Source: UBA1672 sp964587815 (lineage in GTDB: Bacteria; Pseudomonadota; Alphaproteobacteria; Micavibrionales; Micavibrionaceae). From it: DNA of 56,082 nucleotides. Shown in pieces: positions 14,889 to 24,500 of this stretch. The stretch lies in contig CAZPMH010000013.1 of NCBI GenBank assembly GCA_964587815.1, positions 1-56,082 on the forward strand. The letters are read 5' to 3'. A model generated the notes under the pieces. The model had not been told where the DNA came from. It searched no databases and saw nothing but the letters and a program-made list of their open reading frames with translations. Every line of letters begins with the position of its first letter. Positions within the stretch are counted from its first letter, which is position 1. The translations under genes were made by a program, and so were the position numbers.

Positions 14889-16117
14889 TTGAGGTCGTAG
14901 TTTGGGTGCCAGTCTCCCGGGTTCATGTGAGTGAAGAGCCCTGTCTTAATTCCTGCAAGCGTACGCAGCATTTCGGTTTTGACGTAGGGCGTTTTGCAGA
15001 GCATGCCAAATGTTGTGTCGCGCAGCCATCCTGCCATTTTGCTGTGAGATTGGAAAAACGGTGTCAGCCAGCGGCTTGCCATTTGGTAGAACAGGGTATG
15101 GTTCTTTCTTGCCGCGCTATAGGCGTTTAGAGCGGTATTTATATCATTGTTTTTGCTTATGATTTTTGACAGCACATGAGCATCCGCTAAGCCAAGGTTT
15201 GCGCCCTGACCCAGTTGCGGGCTGGTGTTGTGGGCGGCGTCGCCGATAAAGACGAGCCTGTCTTCATGCCATTGTTTCATAATGATATCGCTGTATTGGG
15301 CGTGGGTGAGGTCATTGGTTGATTTGAATTGATCCATAAACGGTTCGAGTTCAGGCCAGTATCCGATGACGGTTTTTTTCCAAGGCTCCATCCCTTCATT
15401 TAGCCATTTTTCGTAGCCGCCCGGGGGGAGACTCCAGAAAAACGTGCATTTGGGTATTTGTGATTCAGGCGTACGACCAATGGCAAGCATGCCAACCATA
15501 ATATGTGCGCCGTCATAGCGTTGTTGCAGATAATCTGTGCCGAAGTTTTGATCAGGATCGTCCAGCACACCCCAGATGGCGCCGTAAGGATAGGGCTTGT
15601 TGAGGCGAATTTTCCCGTGTTTTCGTAAAGGCGAGCGCATGCCGCTGGCGTCGATCACTAGGTCAAAGGGGCCGTATGTATTTCCGTTTTTGTCTTTAAT
15701 CATACGTTTATCGGCGTGAATGTATGTGTCTGTTATTTCATGATCGGTGTGGATTGGTACATTTAAATGACAGACTTCGTCGTAGAGGAGGGTGAATAAT
15801 GTGCCGCGATGAATACCCACCCCAAAATAATGCGGTTTCAAATCGGTGTAGCTAATATCGAAGATAACCTTGTTCTTCGAGGCTCTGCCGTAAATATTAC
15901 GGATAGGGGCGCCGTAGTTTATCGCCTTTTCATCAAGACCTAAACGAGCGAGGCATGCCAGCCCTGTGGGTTGCAATAAAAGACCTGCGCCGAGAGGTTT
16001 TGGTTGAGCGAATTTTTCGTATATTTGGGGCTCGTGCCCGTCTTTTTTGAGATATGCGGCGGCAGCAAGCCCGGCTGTTCCGCTGCCGATAATTGCGATT
16101 TTCAGAGCTTTATTCAT
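14828..16117 (-). CDS. FAD-dependent monooxygenase (salicylate hydroxylase-like)
   Basis: A flavoprotein of 429 residues from ATG 16117 (a TTG at 16129 is possible). The N-terminal dinucleotide fold KIAIIGSGTAGLAAAAYLKKDG, the PKPLGAGLLLQPTGL segment, an LVIDASGMRSPLRK region (DG-type motif) and the FAD-binding GDAAHNTSPQLGQGANLGLADA motif place it in the PHBH/UbiH-like class A monooxygenase group. Such enzymes hydroxylate aromatic or related compounds using NAD(P)H and oxygen. The substrate cannot be told, and no aromatic-degradation genes are nearby. It converges with the DUF4166 gene, overlapping it by 61 bp, and is divergent from the MFS transporter gene. Confidence 0.85.
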   Translation of the reverse strand: MNKALKIAIIGSGTAGLAAAAYLKKDGHEPQIYEKFAQPKPLGAGLLLQPTGLACLARLGLDEKAINYGAPIRNIYGRASKNKVIFDISYTDLKPHYFGVGIHRGTLFTLLYDEVCHLNVPIHTDHEITDTYIHADKRMIKDKNGNTYGPFDLVIDASGMRSPLRKHGKIRLNKPYPYGAIWGVLDDPDQNFGTDYLQQRYDGAHIMVGMLAIGRTPESQIPKCTFFWSLPPGGYEKWLNEGMEPWKKTVIGYWPELEPFMDQFKSTNDLTHAQYSDIIMKQWHEDRLVFIGDAAHNTSPQLGQGANLGLADAHVLSKIISKNNDINTALNAYSAARKNHTLFYQMASRWLTPFFQSHSKMAGWLRDTTFGMLCKTPYVKTEMLRTLAGIKTGLFTHMNPGDWHPNYDLNQPSTDNQPSYLTSKPNNGK

Positions 16118-16269
16118 CTTTACATGCAATCTTGTTTTCGCATAGCCAGAGTAGCCCTAAATCAGCCAAAAGTAACGGGTAAATTTCTTTTATGTGGTTG
16201 TTGTTTTCATGACGGTAAATTAATTCATAACAGGCTTGAATTTTATTCATTTTGTGTTTTGCTGTGCCA

Positions 16270-17523
16270 ATGACTGATGAGCCTAAATTACAGAAAACCC
16301 TGCTTCTTATTTGGCCGCTTTTGGCGGGGATGTTTATGATTATGGTCGGGAACGGCCTTCAGGGTACATTGATTTCCCTGCGCGCTGAATTAGATGGTTT
16401 TTCCATTTCGATTATCGGTGTGATCATGTCGGTGTATTATTGCGGGTATATCGCGGGGTGGTATGTGGTGCCGTCTATGATTCGTGCGGTCGGGCATATC
16501 AGGGTGTTTGCCGGATTTGCGTCACTCGCCTCAACGACGATTTTGGTGCAGGGGTTGTTTGTTGATCCGTATTTGTGGATTTTGGTGCGCTTGGTAAGTG
16601 GCGTCAGCTTCGTTGGCTTATTTATTGTTGCTGAGAGCTGGTTGAATAATATTGCAAGCAATAAGAGGCGTGCTCAGATTTTAAGCGCTTATATGTTTGT
16701 TATTCATTTCGGCCTGTTTTCGGGTCAATTCCTGATCAATCTCGGGTCAATTGAAACGATGGGTTTGTTTGTTCTGATTTCGGTTCTGATTTCGTTATCG
16801 CTTTTGCCTGTGACGTTGGCAAATAAGCCGTCCCCTGAATTTGAGGATAACGAAAGCCTGCCTTTGAGAGAGTTGGTTCAGATTTCACCGTTTTGTATTG
16901 CATGCGTATTGGTCGCAGGTTTGAGTGGGGCTTCGTTTCTGACGTTAGGGCCGATTTATGCGAAGTCGCTTGGGCTATCTTTGCCTGAGATTTCCTTTTT
17001 CATGGCCTCTTTCATTGTTGGTTGCGCCTTGATCCCGCTCTTTACGGGCTGGCTTTCTGATCGGATAGAGCGGCGCCGTGTGATTATTGCTGTTACGATA
17101 TTCGGTTTTTGCGTGAGTGTTTTAGCCTATAGCTTTACAAGTCTTTTGATTGTTGCCAGTTTTTTCTTTGGTGGGTGCGTTGCCTCTATCTACAGTATTA
17201 GCGCTGCGCATATGAATGATCGGTTGAAGCCTTCACAAATTACATCGGCAACGGCGTCTTTGATTTTGGTGAACGGGATTAGTTCCTGTATTGCGCCGAT
17301 TGTCCTTGCTGTTCTGCTTGATTTTTACGGGGCAGATATTTTCTTTATCTTTTTATCCGTTGCTTTTGTTCTGCTCTCTGTTTTCGGTGTGTATCGCGAG
17401 ATTGTGGGCGAGACGATTACTGTTGATGATCAAAATGAGTTTCAGGCGATGCCGCCTGTACGGACATCGCCTGCTGTTGTTCTTCTCACTCATCCTGAAG
17501 AGGGAGAGGAAGAGAGCGCCTGA
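16270..17523 (+). CDS. MFS transporter
   Basis: A 417-residue major facilitator superfamily protein with about twelve membrane helices. It belongs to the YcaD-like subgroup by its opening (IWPLLAGMFMIMVGNGLQGTLISLRAEL) and by the RLVSGVSFVGLFIVAESWLN segment in the first half and GWLSDRIERRRVII in the loop region of the second half. The ATG at 16270 (MTDEPKLQK) is preferred to the upstream in-frame codon at 16252. The C-terminus ends in a short acidic tail. It is divergent from the monooxygenase gene with a shared intergenic region and converges on the ggpPS gene with only 8 bp between stops. Substrate unknown. Confidence 0.85.
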   Translation: MTDEPKLQKTLLLIWPLLAGMFMIMVGNGLQGTLISLRAELDGFSISIIGVIMSVYYCGYIAGWYVVPSMIRAVGHIRVFAGFASLASTTILVQGLFVDPYLWILVRLVSGVSFVGLFIVAESWLNNIASNKRRAQILSAYMFVIHFGLFSGQFLINLGSIETMGLFVLISVLISLSLLPVTLANKPSPEFEDNESLPLRELVQISPFCIACVLVAGLSGASFLTLGPIYAKSLGLSLPEISFFMASFIVGCALIPLFTGWLSDRIERRRVIIAVTIFGFCVSVLAYSFTSLLIVASFFFGGCVASIYSISAAHMNDRLKPSQITSATASLILVNGISSCIAPIVLAVLLDFYGADIFFIFLSVAFVLLSVFGVYREIVGETITVDDQNEFQAMPPVRTSPAVVLLTHPEEGEEESA

Positions 17524-17531
17524 TATAGAGG

Positions 17532-19790
17532 TTAAGCAACCCTTTTCAGAGGCTCATCTTTTTTTTTCGACGTGTTTTGTACGTGTTCGAGGAAATCACG
17601 CCCCCATTCATTGACATCATATGTCGAAATGATGTTTGCCATACGGTTGATGCGTGCATCTTTATCATCTTCCGATGCGGTTAGCGCGCGATAGAGGGTT
17701 TTCGACATGTCATTTGTATCATAAGGGTTGACCAGAAACGCGCCGTGTAATTCTACAGCCGCGCCTGCAAATTCGGACAAGACCAAAGAGCCGCTGATGC
17801 CGGCCGCGTGTTTGGCGATGACATATTCTTTCGCAACCAGATTTAATCCATCACGTAGTGGCGTAACCCAGCCGATATCCGCGGCTTTGTAATAGGCAAT
17901 CACGTCTTCGAACGGGATCATACGATTGACATAGTGGATTGGTGTCCAGTTGTAACGGCCGAAGCGTCCGTTGATCAGGCCTACGTTATAAGCGATATCT
18001 TGGGTAATCTCTTCGTAGATTTTCATGCCCTTTGCCGGTGGCGTACAAACCATAATGAGGGAGACTTCGCCGTGCTGATCGGGGTGGTCTTCGAGGAACT
18101 TTTCGTAGGCCTTTAATTTTTCAATCGGGCCCTTGGTGTAGTCTGTGCGCTCAACAGAGACAATACATTTCCTGTCGCCGATTTCCTCTTTGATCTTCTC
18201 GTAGAGCTGTTGAACTTTTTCGCTGTTCACCAAATCTTCGATGTTTTTGCAATTAATGCCGACAGGGTGTGCGCCCATTTGCACGGTGTTGAGCTCCGTC
18301 GTTAGTGAGGAGACGTAACGATCAACGCCGATTGCGCAGCCATATGTTTTAAAACGCGGCATGGCGTTTGTGCGTTCGTTCACCTCAATTTCGTAGTTTG
18401 ACCTGACCACGTTGACGAAATTATCAACATATTGCGGGATGTGAAAACCGACATAGTCACATTGAAGGAGGGAGTTCACGATTTCCCTGCGCCATGGCAG
18501 CATGTTGAAGATATCTGCCGATGGGAAGGGGGTGTGATGGTAGAAGGCGATTTTTACATCGGGGCGCAGCTGCCTTAGATATTCGGGCACCATCCAAAGG
18601 TTATAATCGTGGATCCATACGGTTGCGTTTTCGGCTGCTTCTTGCGCGGCTTTTTCGGCAAAGATTCGATTGATTTCAAGGAAATGATCCCAATGTTCAT
18701 GGTTGAAATTCACACGTTCGTGGAAAGAGTGGAGCAGGAGCCAGAATGATTCCTTAGAGAAAACTTCGTAGAAAATCTCAACGTCTTTTTTGGTTAAAGG
18801 GATACGGCACACTTTAAGGTTTTCGTATTTTTCCTTATCAACAACGACATGTTCTTCGAAGTTTTCAGGGGTGCGCGTTTCTGAAAACGACCAAGCCACC
18901 CATGAGCCTTTTTGCTTTTCACTAAAAAAGCCCAAAAGTGTTGGTAGGATGCCGTTCGGGCTGCTGTGTTTTTTACGCACCATTTGGCCGTTTTCTTCCA
19001 CTTCACGGTAAGGCAGGCGGTGATAGACCATAACAAGATCAGAGTCGCCATATTTTACTGTCTCAGGGGTAACGGTTTTTTGTTCGGTTACTTTGAAATG
19101 TTTGAGAGCTTCCAAAATTCCATCTGTTCCGTTGGCTTTTGAAAAATACACATTTTCTAAATCTTTGGCGGCTTCTTTCAATAAAGGTTCTGAGTTATTG
19201 AGCACGACGCCTTTATACCCGGTGTTGTACATGCTGAAATCATTCATTGTATCACCCGCGACGATGACGTTGTCATGGTTGAGGTCGAGATGATCAATTA
19301 GCCCTTTTAGTGTGGAGCCTTTGTTCACGTCTTTCGGAAGGATGTCTAAATAAATGTTATTCGAAAACAGAATGTCACAGTTGCGCTTTTGTAGCATCTC
19401 AATCAAATTGTCGGGCGTTTTCTCTGCTTCAACGTAGAAAGACATGCGGCGTTCTTGTGGTTGATCTTGGCGTTCAAGATGTTCGAGGCCTTTAATGTCT
19501 TCGATATCGGCAAGAGCTTCTTGCCATTTGGTGGAAATTTGATTTTGAAGGGGTTGAATGTGTTCGCCTGTTTGGCCGTTTATAACCGTGGCACCGACGT
19601 CGCCGATAATATAATGCGGGGTTGGGATGAACATGTCGTCCAGAATGGGAAGGATAATTTCGGTGTTTCGCCCGGTGACGAATACGAGGAGAATATTCGG
19701 ATGATCACGTAAAAATTCGTAAAGCTCGTCTTTTTGTCTGTCTGTACTTTCTAAAAATGTTCCGTCCAAATCTGTGGCCAGAACATACAT
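17532..19790 (-). CDS. ggpPS: Bifunctional HAD phosphatase-GT20 synthase, GgpPS-like (glucosylglycerol synthesis)
   Basis: A 752-residue fusion. Residues 1-230 form a HAD phosphatase: DLDGTFLES at about 7-15 with the nucleophile and acid Asp, and GDTMNDFSMY near 199. From about 255 to 740 there is a GT20 synthase: GSWVAWSFSE, HDYNLWMVPEYLRQL, FYHHTPFPSADIFNMLPW, VERTDYTKGPIEKL and DGLNLVAKEYVIAK. The order (phosphatase first, synthase second) is opposite to most trehalose fusions and matches the GgpPS enzymes described in Pseudomonas and Stenotrophomonas, which make the osmolyte glucosylglycerol from ADP-glucose and glycerol-3-phosphate. A trehalose pathway enzyme remains possible. AAGAAGGA precedes the ATG. 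Upstream on the same strand lie tag and an 82-bp gap with a hairpin. Confidence 0.75.
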   Translation of the reverse strand: MYVLATDLDGTFLESTDRQKDELYEFLRDHPNILLVFVTGRNTEIILPILDDMFIPTPHYIIGDVGATVINGQTGEHIQPLQNQISTKWQEALADIEDIKGLEHLERQDQPQERRMSFYVEAEKTPDNLIEMLQKRNCDILFSNNIYLDILPKDVNKGSTLKGLIDHLDLNHDNVIVAGDTMNDFSMYNTGYKGVVLNNSEPLLKEAAKDLENVYFSKANGTDGILEALKHFKVTEQKTVTPETVKYGDSDLVMVYHRLPYREVEENGQMVRKKHSSPNGILPTLLGFFSEKQKGSWVAWSFSETRTPENFEEHVVVDKEKYENLKVCRIPLTKKDVEIFYEVFSKESFWLLLHSFHERVNFNHEHWDHFLEINRIFAEKAAQEAAENATVWIHDYNLWMVPEYLRQLRPDVKIAFYHHTPFPSADIFNMLPWRREIVNSLLQCDYVGFHIPQYVDNFVNVVRSNYEIEVNERTNAMPRFKTYGCAIGVDRYVSSLTTELNTVQMGAHPVGINCKNIEDLVNSEKVQQLYEKIKEEIGDRKCIVSVERTDYTKGPIEKLKAYEKFLEDHPDQHGEVSLIMVCTPPAKGMKIYEEITQDIAYNVGLINGRFGRYNWTPIHYVNRMIPFEDVIAYYKAADIGWVTPLRDGLNLVAKEYVIAKHAAGISGSLVLSEFAGAAVELHGAFLVNPYDTNDMSKTLYRALTASEDDKDARINRMANIISTYDVNEWGRDFLEHVQNTSKKKDEPLKRVA

Positions 19791-19822
19791 TTGATCCTTC
19801 TTAAGGTCGGTGATAACGACAT

Positions 19823-19857
19823 TCTCCTATTGTTTTTTTGTGCAGTGCAATAGGAGA
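19823..19857 (-). other. Hairpin in the leader of the GgpPS-like gene
   Basis: TCTCCTATTG (19823-19832) and CAATAGGAGA (19848-19857) are perfect 10-bp complements around a 15-base loop containing a run of T on the plus strand (A on the transcript). It lies 32 bp upstream of the start codon. It lacks a trailing T run on the minus strand, so it does not look like a terminator for tag. A regulatory role is speculative. Confidence 0.5.
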
Positions 19858-19872
19858 GTGATAACAAATGCT

Positions 19873-20454
19873 TTATGAAAATGCAAGCCGTTTGTAACAC
19901 GGACAGGTTGTTAAGTGGTCATTTACCATGCCGACCGCCTGCATATAGGCGTATATTATCGTTGAACCGACAAATGACATTCCTCTTTTTTTCAAGTCTT
20001 TAGAAAGTGCGTCACTGATGGTTGTTTTGACCGGTGTGTTCTTGAAGTTTTCGATGGCGCTGACAATCGGTTTGTTGTCTACATAGGCCCAAAGATAGGC
20101 GTCAAATGTGCCGTATTCTTTTTGTATTTCGATAAAGGCCTTCGCGTTTTTGCGGGTTGCATAGATTTTCAGGCGGTTTCTTATAATGCCTTCATCCTCG
20201 CGCAGTTTTTCGAGCTGTTCATCTGTCATGTTGGCCACTTTTTCAACGTCGAAGTTATGAAAGGCGCGGCGGTAATTGTCGCGCTTTCTGAGTACTGTTT
20301 CCCAACTTAGGCCTGCTTGCGCGCCTTCTAAAATCAGCATTTCGAACAGGGTGTGATCATCATGGACGGGTACGCCCCATTCCGTGTCGTGATAGTCGAC
20401 ATAGAATTGCGGTGCGGGTTTATTGCCGAAGCATTGAATGATGGTTTTTGTCAT
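19873..20454 (-). CDS. tag: DNA-3-methyladenine glycosylase I
   Basis: A 193-residue glycosylase that removes 3-methyladenine from alkylated DNA and starts base-excision repair. Key features match the E. coli Tag pattern: YHDTEWGVPVHDD near residue 20, LFEMLILEGAQAGLSWETVLRKR, IIRNRLKIYATRKNA, SDALSKDLKKRGMSFVGSTIIYAYMQAVGMVNDH and a C-terminal TTCPC. The zinc ligands of the family (an N-terminal Cys, His in YHD, and the His and Cys of NDH-x4-C) are all present, with Cys at residue 8 as the likely first ligand. It lies upstream of the GgpPS-like gene on the same strand. It is divergent from the HExxH gene. Confidence 0.93.
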   Translation of the reverse strand: MTKTIIQCFGNKPAPQFYVDYHDTEWGVPVHDDHTLFEMLILEGAQAGLSWETVLRKRDNYRRAFHNFDVEKVANMTDEQLEKLREDEGIIRNRLKIYATRKNAKAFIEIQKEYGTFDAYLWAYVDNKPIVSAIENFKNTPVKTTISDALSKDLKKRGMSFVGSTIIYAYMQAVGMVNDHLTTCPCYKRLAFS

Positions 20455-20528
20455 GACTGTCTTTATTGTTCAAAATTATTGTTTATTGCGTTGATCTTGC
20501 CTCGTCAAGTTTCTAAGGTTTCCATGTT

Positions 20529-21521
20529 ATGTTTGATAAGGTTTTTATGCGCAGAAAAGCGATGTTGTTCGAGCACGTGTCCCATGATGCGTTTTTTGAG
20601 AAATTGTCCCATGAGTTGGTTGATTATGGGTGCGATATTCGGTTCTCTGTGCTTGGCGGGGCGGGGGCGTATAAGCCATTTGCTTTGGCGACGGAGCGGC
20701 TGGATACTGCGGAAAAGCAGGCGTTGTTTACTCAAGGTTTTATGAGCATGTCTGTGAGCGGGGCTTTAAAGGCCGTAATTACACTGCATTTATTATCTGG
20801 GCAGGCGCAGCAAACGCACAGCTTGATGCATGAGATGATGCATTTTTATCAAGATATGCTGGGGCTATATTTCTTGCCGCTTCAGGAGAAGGGCGTCTTT
20901 CCTGTGATGCCTGATGCACGCAGCATGGTTCGGATTATCCTGTTTAACGAGGCGTGGGCGGAGGTTGAGACGATTCGTGCGGCGTGGGCGATGAACAGGC
21001 GCGGTCAGGATATGGCTTGGCGCGGTGCGTTAAAGTCGAAAGACTGGTCGGCTCTGGCGCGATCTTATGATGATGATTTGGCTTCCGGTGTTGATGAGGC
21101 CAAGGCTGCGGCCAATTTGGTCGTGCGGTGGTACGAGAGCAGCCAACGTGCATTTTACGAGCGTCACGCTTTACGCGTTTTTGATGTGCAGTTTGAGAAA
21201 TTTAAATCGGGTGTTGATGGAGATAGCGATTTTAGCGCTCAATTTCGCCGCGTTGATATTCAGGATATGATTGCGCGCATACCGCAAAATGAGACACCGT
21301 CTTATTTCTCCCAGATCAATTGGGAAGAGTCTTTGTTTAGGGACGTACAATCGCGTCAGGCTTCCGATGTTTTGAAAAGTGGAGCGTATATCGTGTCTGA
21401 GAATAAGTCGGTTGGTGATATTCGCCACGGTGCGCCGCCGTATTTATGGCGTCAGTTACGCATTCAAGAGGTGAATAACCCCGATGTTCCTGCGCAAATG
21501 CTCAAAAGTAATGATGATTGA
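20529..21521 (+). CDS. HExxH putative metallopeptidase of unknown family (DUF6782-like)
   Basis: A 330-residue protein with a zincin-type motif: SLMHEMMHFYQDMLGL at about residues 98-113 gives H-E-x-x-H, with a downstream ILFNEAWAEVETIRAAW helix whose Glu residues could be the third zinc ligand. This resembles domains annotated as DUF6782 putative metallopeptidases. There is no signal peptide, so it should act in the cytoplasm. The C-terminal third is polar and unrecognised. It is convergent with the giant fibre-like gene, with only 5 bp between the two stop codons. Proteolytic activity is inferred from the motif alone. Confidence 0.65.
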   Translation: MFDKVFMRRKAMLFEHVSHDAFFEKLSHELVDYGCDIRFSVLGGAGAYKPFALATERLDTAEKQALFTQGFMSMSVSGALKAVITLHLLSGQAQQTHSLMHEMMHFYQDMLGLYFLPLQEKGVFPVMPDARSMVRIILFNEAWAEVETIRAAWAMNRRGQDMAWRGALKSKDWSALARSYDDDLASGVDEAKAAANLVVRWYESSQRAFYERHALRVFDVQFEKFKSGVDGDSDFSAQFRRVDIQDMIARIPQNETPSYFSQINWEESLFRDVQSRQASDVLKSGAYIVSENKSVGDIRHGAPPYLWRQLRIQEVNNPDVPAQMLKSNDD

Positions 21522-21526
21522 CTTTT

Positions 21527-24500
21527 TCATGATATGCGTCGTCGTACGATAGGGAAGAAGGCCGCGCCTCCAAAAATTATCAACAGCATCAAAAGCCATA
21601 CATTTGAGGGCAAGAACGATGCGTTTTTGACTTTTTCTTCTCCCACGACTTTTGTGAGTAGGGCAACTTGTTCTGTTAAATCTTTCAAGGCCGCTTGTGT
21701 TTGTGCTTGATTTTCTTTCATTGCCTCAATTTCAGAGCGCAGTTCAACATTTCGCGCTTTTAGTTCCTTTGTGGCCTCGATCATGGGGGCGATTAAGCCG
21801 ACATAATTGACTGATTTTGTGCCCGCTTCATCCTGCGCGGTGTGGACTAAATCAGGGAAGATGTCTTCTAGCTGTTGCGCGATCACGCCGTATTCTGTGC
21901 GTTTGTTCTTATCATTTTTCATGGTGAAGCTGACGGTTTCAATTTGATCGATTCTGTCCAATAACGCGCCGTGTTTGTTGAGTGGCTCAATATTGTCTTT
22001 CAAGCGTCTGTCTGAAACGTCTGTGATTGTGCCTGTATATTCAATGTCGCCTGTGACATCTAATTCAACATTGGGCGCAGGGTTTGCGATGCCGATAAAG
22101 CCGTTTTCGTGGATGCGCATGCGTTCTGCGTTGCTGCCGCCGGAGCGTGTTACGAATGTCAGATAAGCGTCTTGTGAGCCGCCTGCCTCGCGGAACGCGA
22201 CAATGTTTGCGAGATTCGTGCCGTTGGAATTCATGCTCATGCCGATGCCGGTTTCGGCTGTGCCTGTTGATTGTAAAAGTAAGGCGCTGTCTGCGGCGCT
22301 GTCGGGGGCGCGGACGTGCAATTTTGACAAGGGGTTGTTTGTTCCGATGCCGACACTTCCGTCTGATGCGACACGCATTTTTTCGGCGGATACGTCTGCC
22401 TCGCGCGTGTGTATGACAAAGGCCGTATCGTCGTTGACGCTTCCTTCAAAGACGCCGCCAATTGTGGCCTGTGATGTTGTCCCTGTCCTAAATACTAAAG
22501 CAGAGCCTTGGCCAGAGTTTGTTGCGGTACTGCCGTTTGCAACGTTTAAAACTGTCCATAATGAAGCTGATGAGCCTGATCCCGTTATTGCGGCGCGACC
22601 GGATGTATCAATGGTTAGCCCCTCGGTTGTGTCTGCATCTCCGTTGATATTGAACGTGCCAATATTTAGGGTTTGTGTAGCGGTGTGATTGCCGAGGTTG
22701 TCGGCTGTTGCGTTTTGCCACGCTGTGCCGTCGTAAAACTGGAGGGTGTTGGTTGTTGTGTTGTAGATTGTGAGGCCTGTTGCGAATGTTCCTGAGTTAA
22801 TCGCATTCCGTTGCGCGGTGGTCATACGGGGCAGGAGTGCGCCGCGATCAGTTGATGTCATATCGATAATTGCGCTGTTATTTGCTTTTGCTGCGGAGCC
22901 TATGCTTATGCCGCCTGTCGCATCAATGCGCATTTTTTCAGAGTATCCCGGGCCCGCACCCAGGCTGTCTGTATAAAACCTAAGTTCATTCCCTGTGTTG
23001 TCTGTGCCGTCTGTCCATCCCTCAACACCGGCAATATAACCGTCTGTATTGGTTGAGAATAAAAGTCCGCCAATTTGTTGGTCTGCGCTGTCAACTGTTC
23101 TGGATAATCGTATAAAGCTGCCGGCAAATTGTCCTGCGCCGTCTTGTTGGATGCGTAATGTTGGTGATGTGCCAAACCCTGACTCTGATATCGTGAGCCA
23201 ATCTGCTCCTGCGTCACCGCCGATGCCAACTGTGCCTGCGGATAAATCACCGTAGATGGTATTCCCGATATTCATCTCATTTTGCGCGTTGAATCCGGAC
23301 GTAGGTATGTCGTTCCCGATAATAATATTGTTGTCACCGTTTGTTTCGTTTGCGCCAGCTCTTACGCCGATAAAGATGTTGCCTGATGCGCCATTGGATA
23401 AGTTATAGCCTGCTCTTTCCCCCAGTGCCGTGTTGTCATCCATTTGTCCGTCCGTCATGGCGGCATTTCCGCCTGCTTGCCAGCCGACGAAGGTGTTGTT
23501 GTTGCCTGATGTTGCGTTTATAAACGCATCAATACCAAGGACAGTGTTTTGTACACCTGTTGCGGAGGGGGCTGCGCCGTTGCCCATATAGACAGAGCTT
23601 GCATTTGTGCTGGCATCAGTCAGGTCATTGATGGCGATTGCTCCTGCCGCGCCGCCTGCGTTTTGCCATGTTGTGCCGTCGTAGAATTGCAGAGTATTGG
23701 TTGTGGTGTTGTAGATGATCAGGCCCGTTGCGAATGTTCCTGAGTTGATGGCGTCGCGTTGAGCGGTTGTCATGCGGGGGAGGAGGGCGCCTCGACTTGT
23801 GCTTGAAATATCAAATATAGCGCTTGCATCTATTGTTGTAGCATTTGTTACGCCGATTCCGATTTGGTTTGTTGAGAGATTGCCGAAAATTGTCCCTGCG
23901 ATATTTAACTCGTTGGATGCTGTTGCAGAGGAAGGATCAACATTGTAGCCGATTACAATGTTATCTGTGCCTATGGTTGTTATATCACCTGCTTGATACC
24001 CGAGGAATACATTGTTGTTTGAGCCGGGCTCTATGGATATCCCTGCGCGTGTGCCGATGATTGTGTTGTTATCGCGAGCACCGTTTGTTGTTCCGTTTCC
24101 TGCTTGATACCCAAGTACGGTATTATTTGAGCCAGTTGTATTTCTAAATAACGCGTTTCCTCCAACACCAGTGTTTGTGTTGCCTTCTGCATTTGTCCCA
24201 GCAGCTCGGCCAACAAACGTATTATTATCGCCGCTCGATATATCGCGACCAGCGTTATTACCGATAAGTGTATTGAATAACCCGGCAGTTACGTTTTCAC
24301 CTGCGTTTGAGCCGACAATAGTATTTTGACGGCCTGTTGTAAGCCTTCTGCCTGCGTCATATCCAATGACAACTGTATCATCTGCGGTTGTTAATGTGCT
24401 TGCCGCTCTGGCACCGATTGCGATGTTACGTGCGCCTGGGTTTGTTCCATCAAGGGCAGGGAATTCATGACCCAGTGCGAGGTTGTCGTCGTTATCATTC

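Noticed and set aside
17532..19790. Labelling the GT20 fusion as trehalose-6-phosphate synthase/phosphatase (OtsA/OtsB)
   Set aside because: Domain order and sequence around the donor loop fit GgpPS better, though trehalose remains possible and is noted in the feature.
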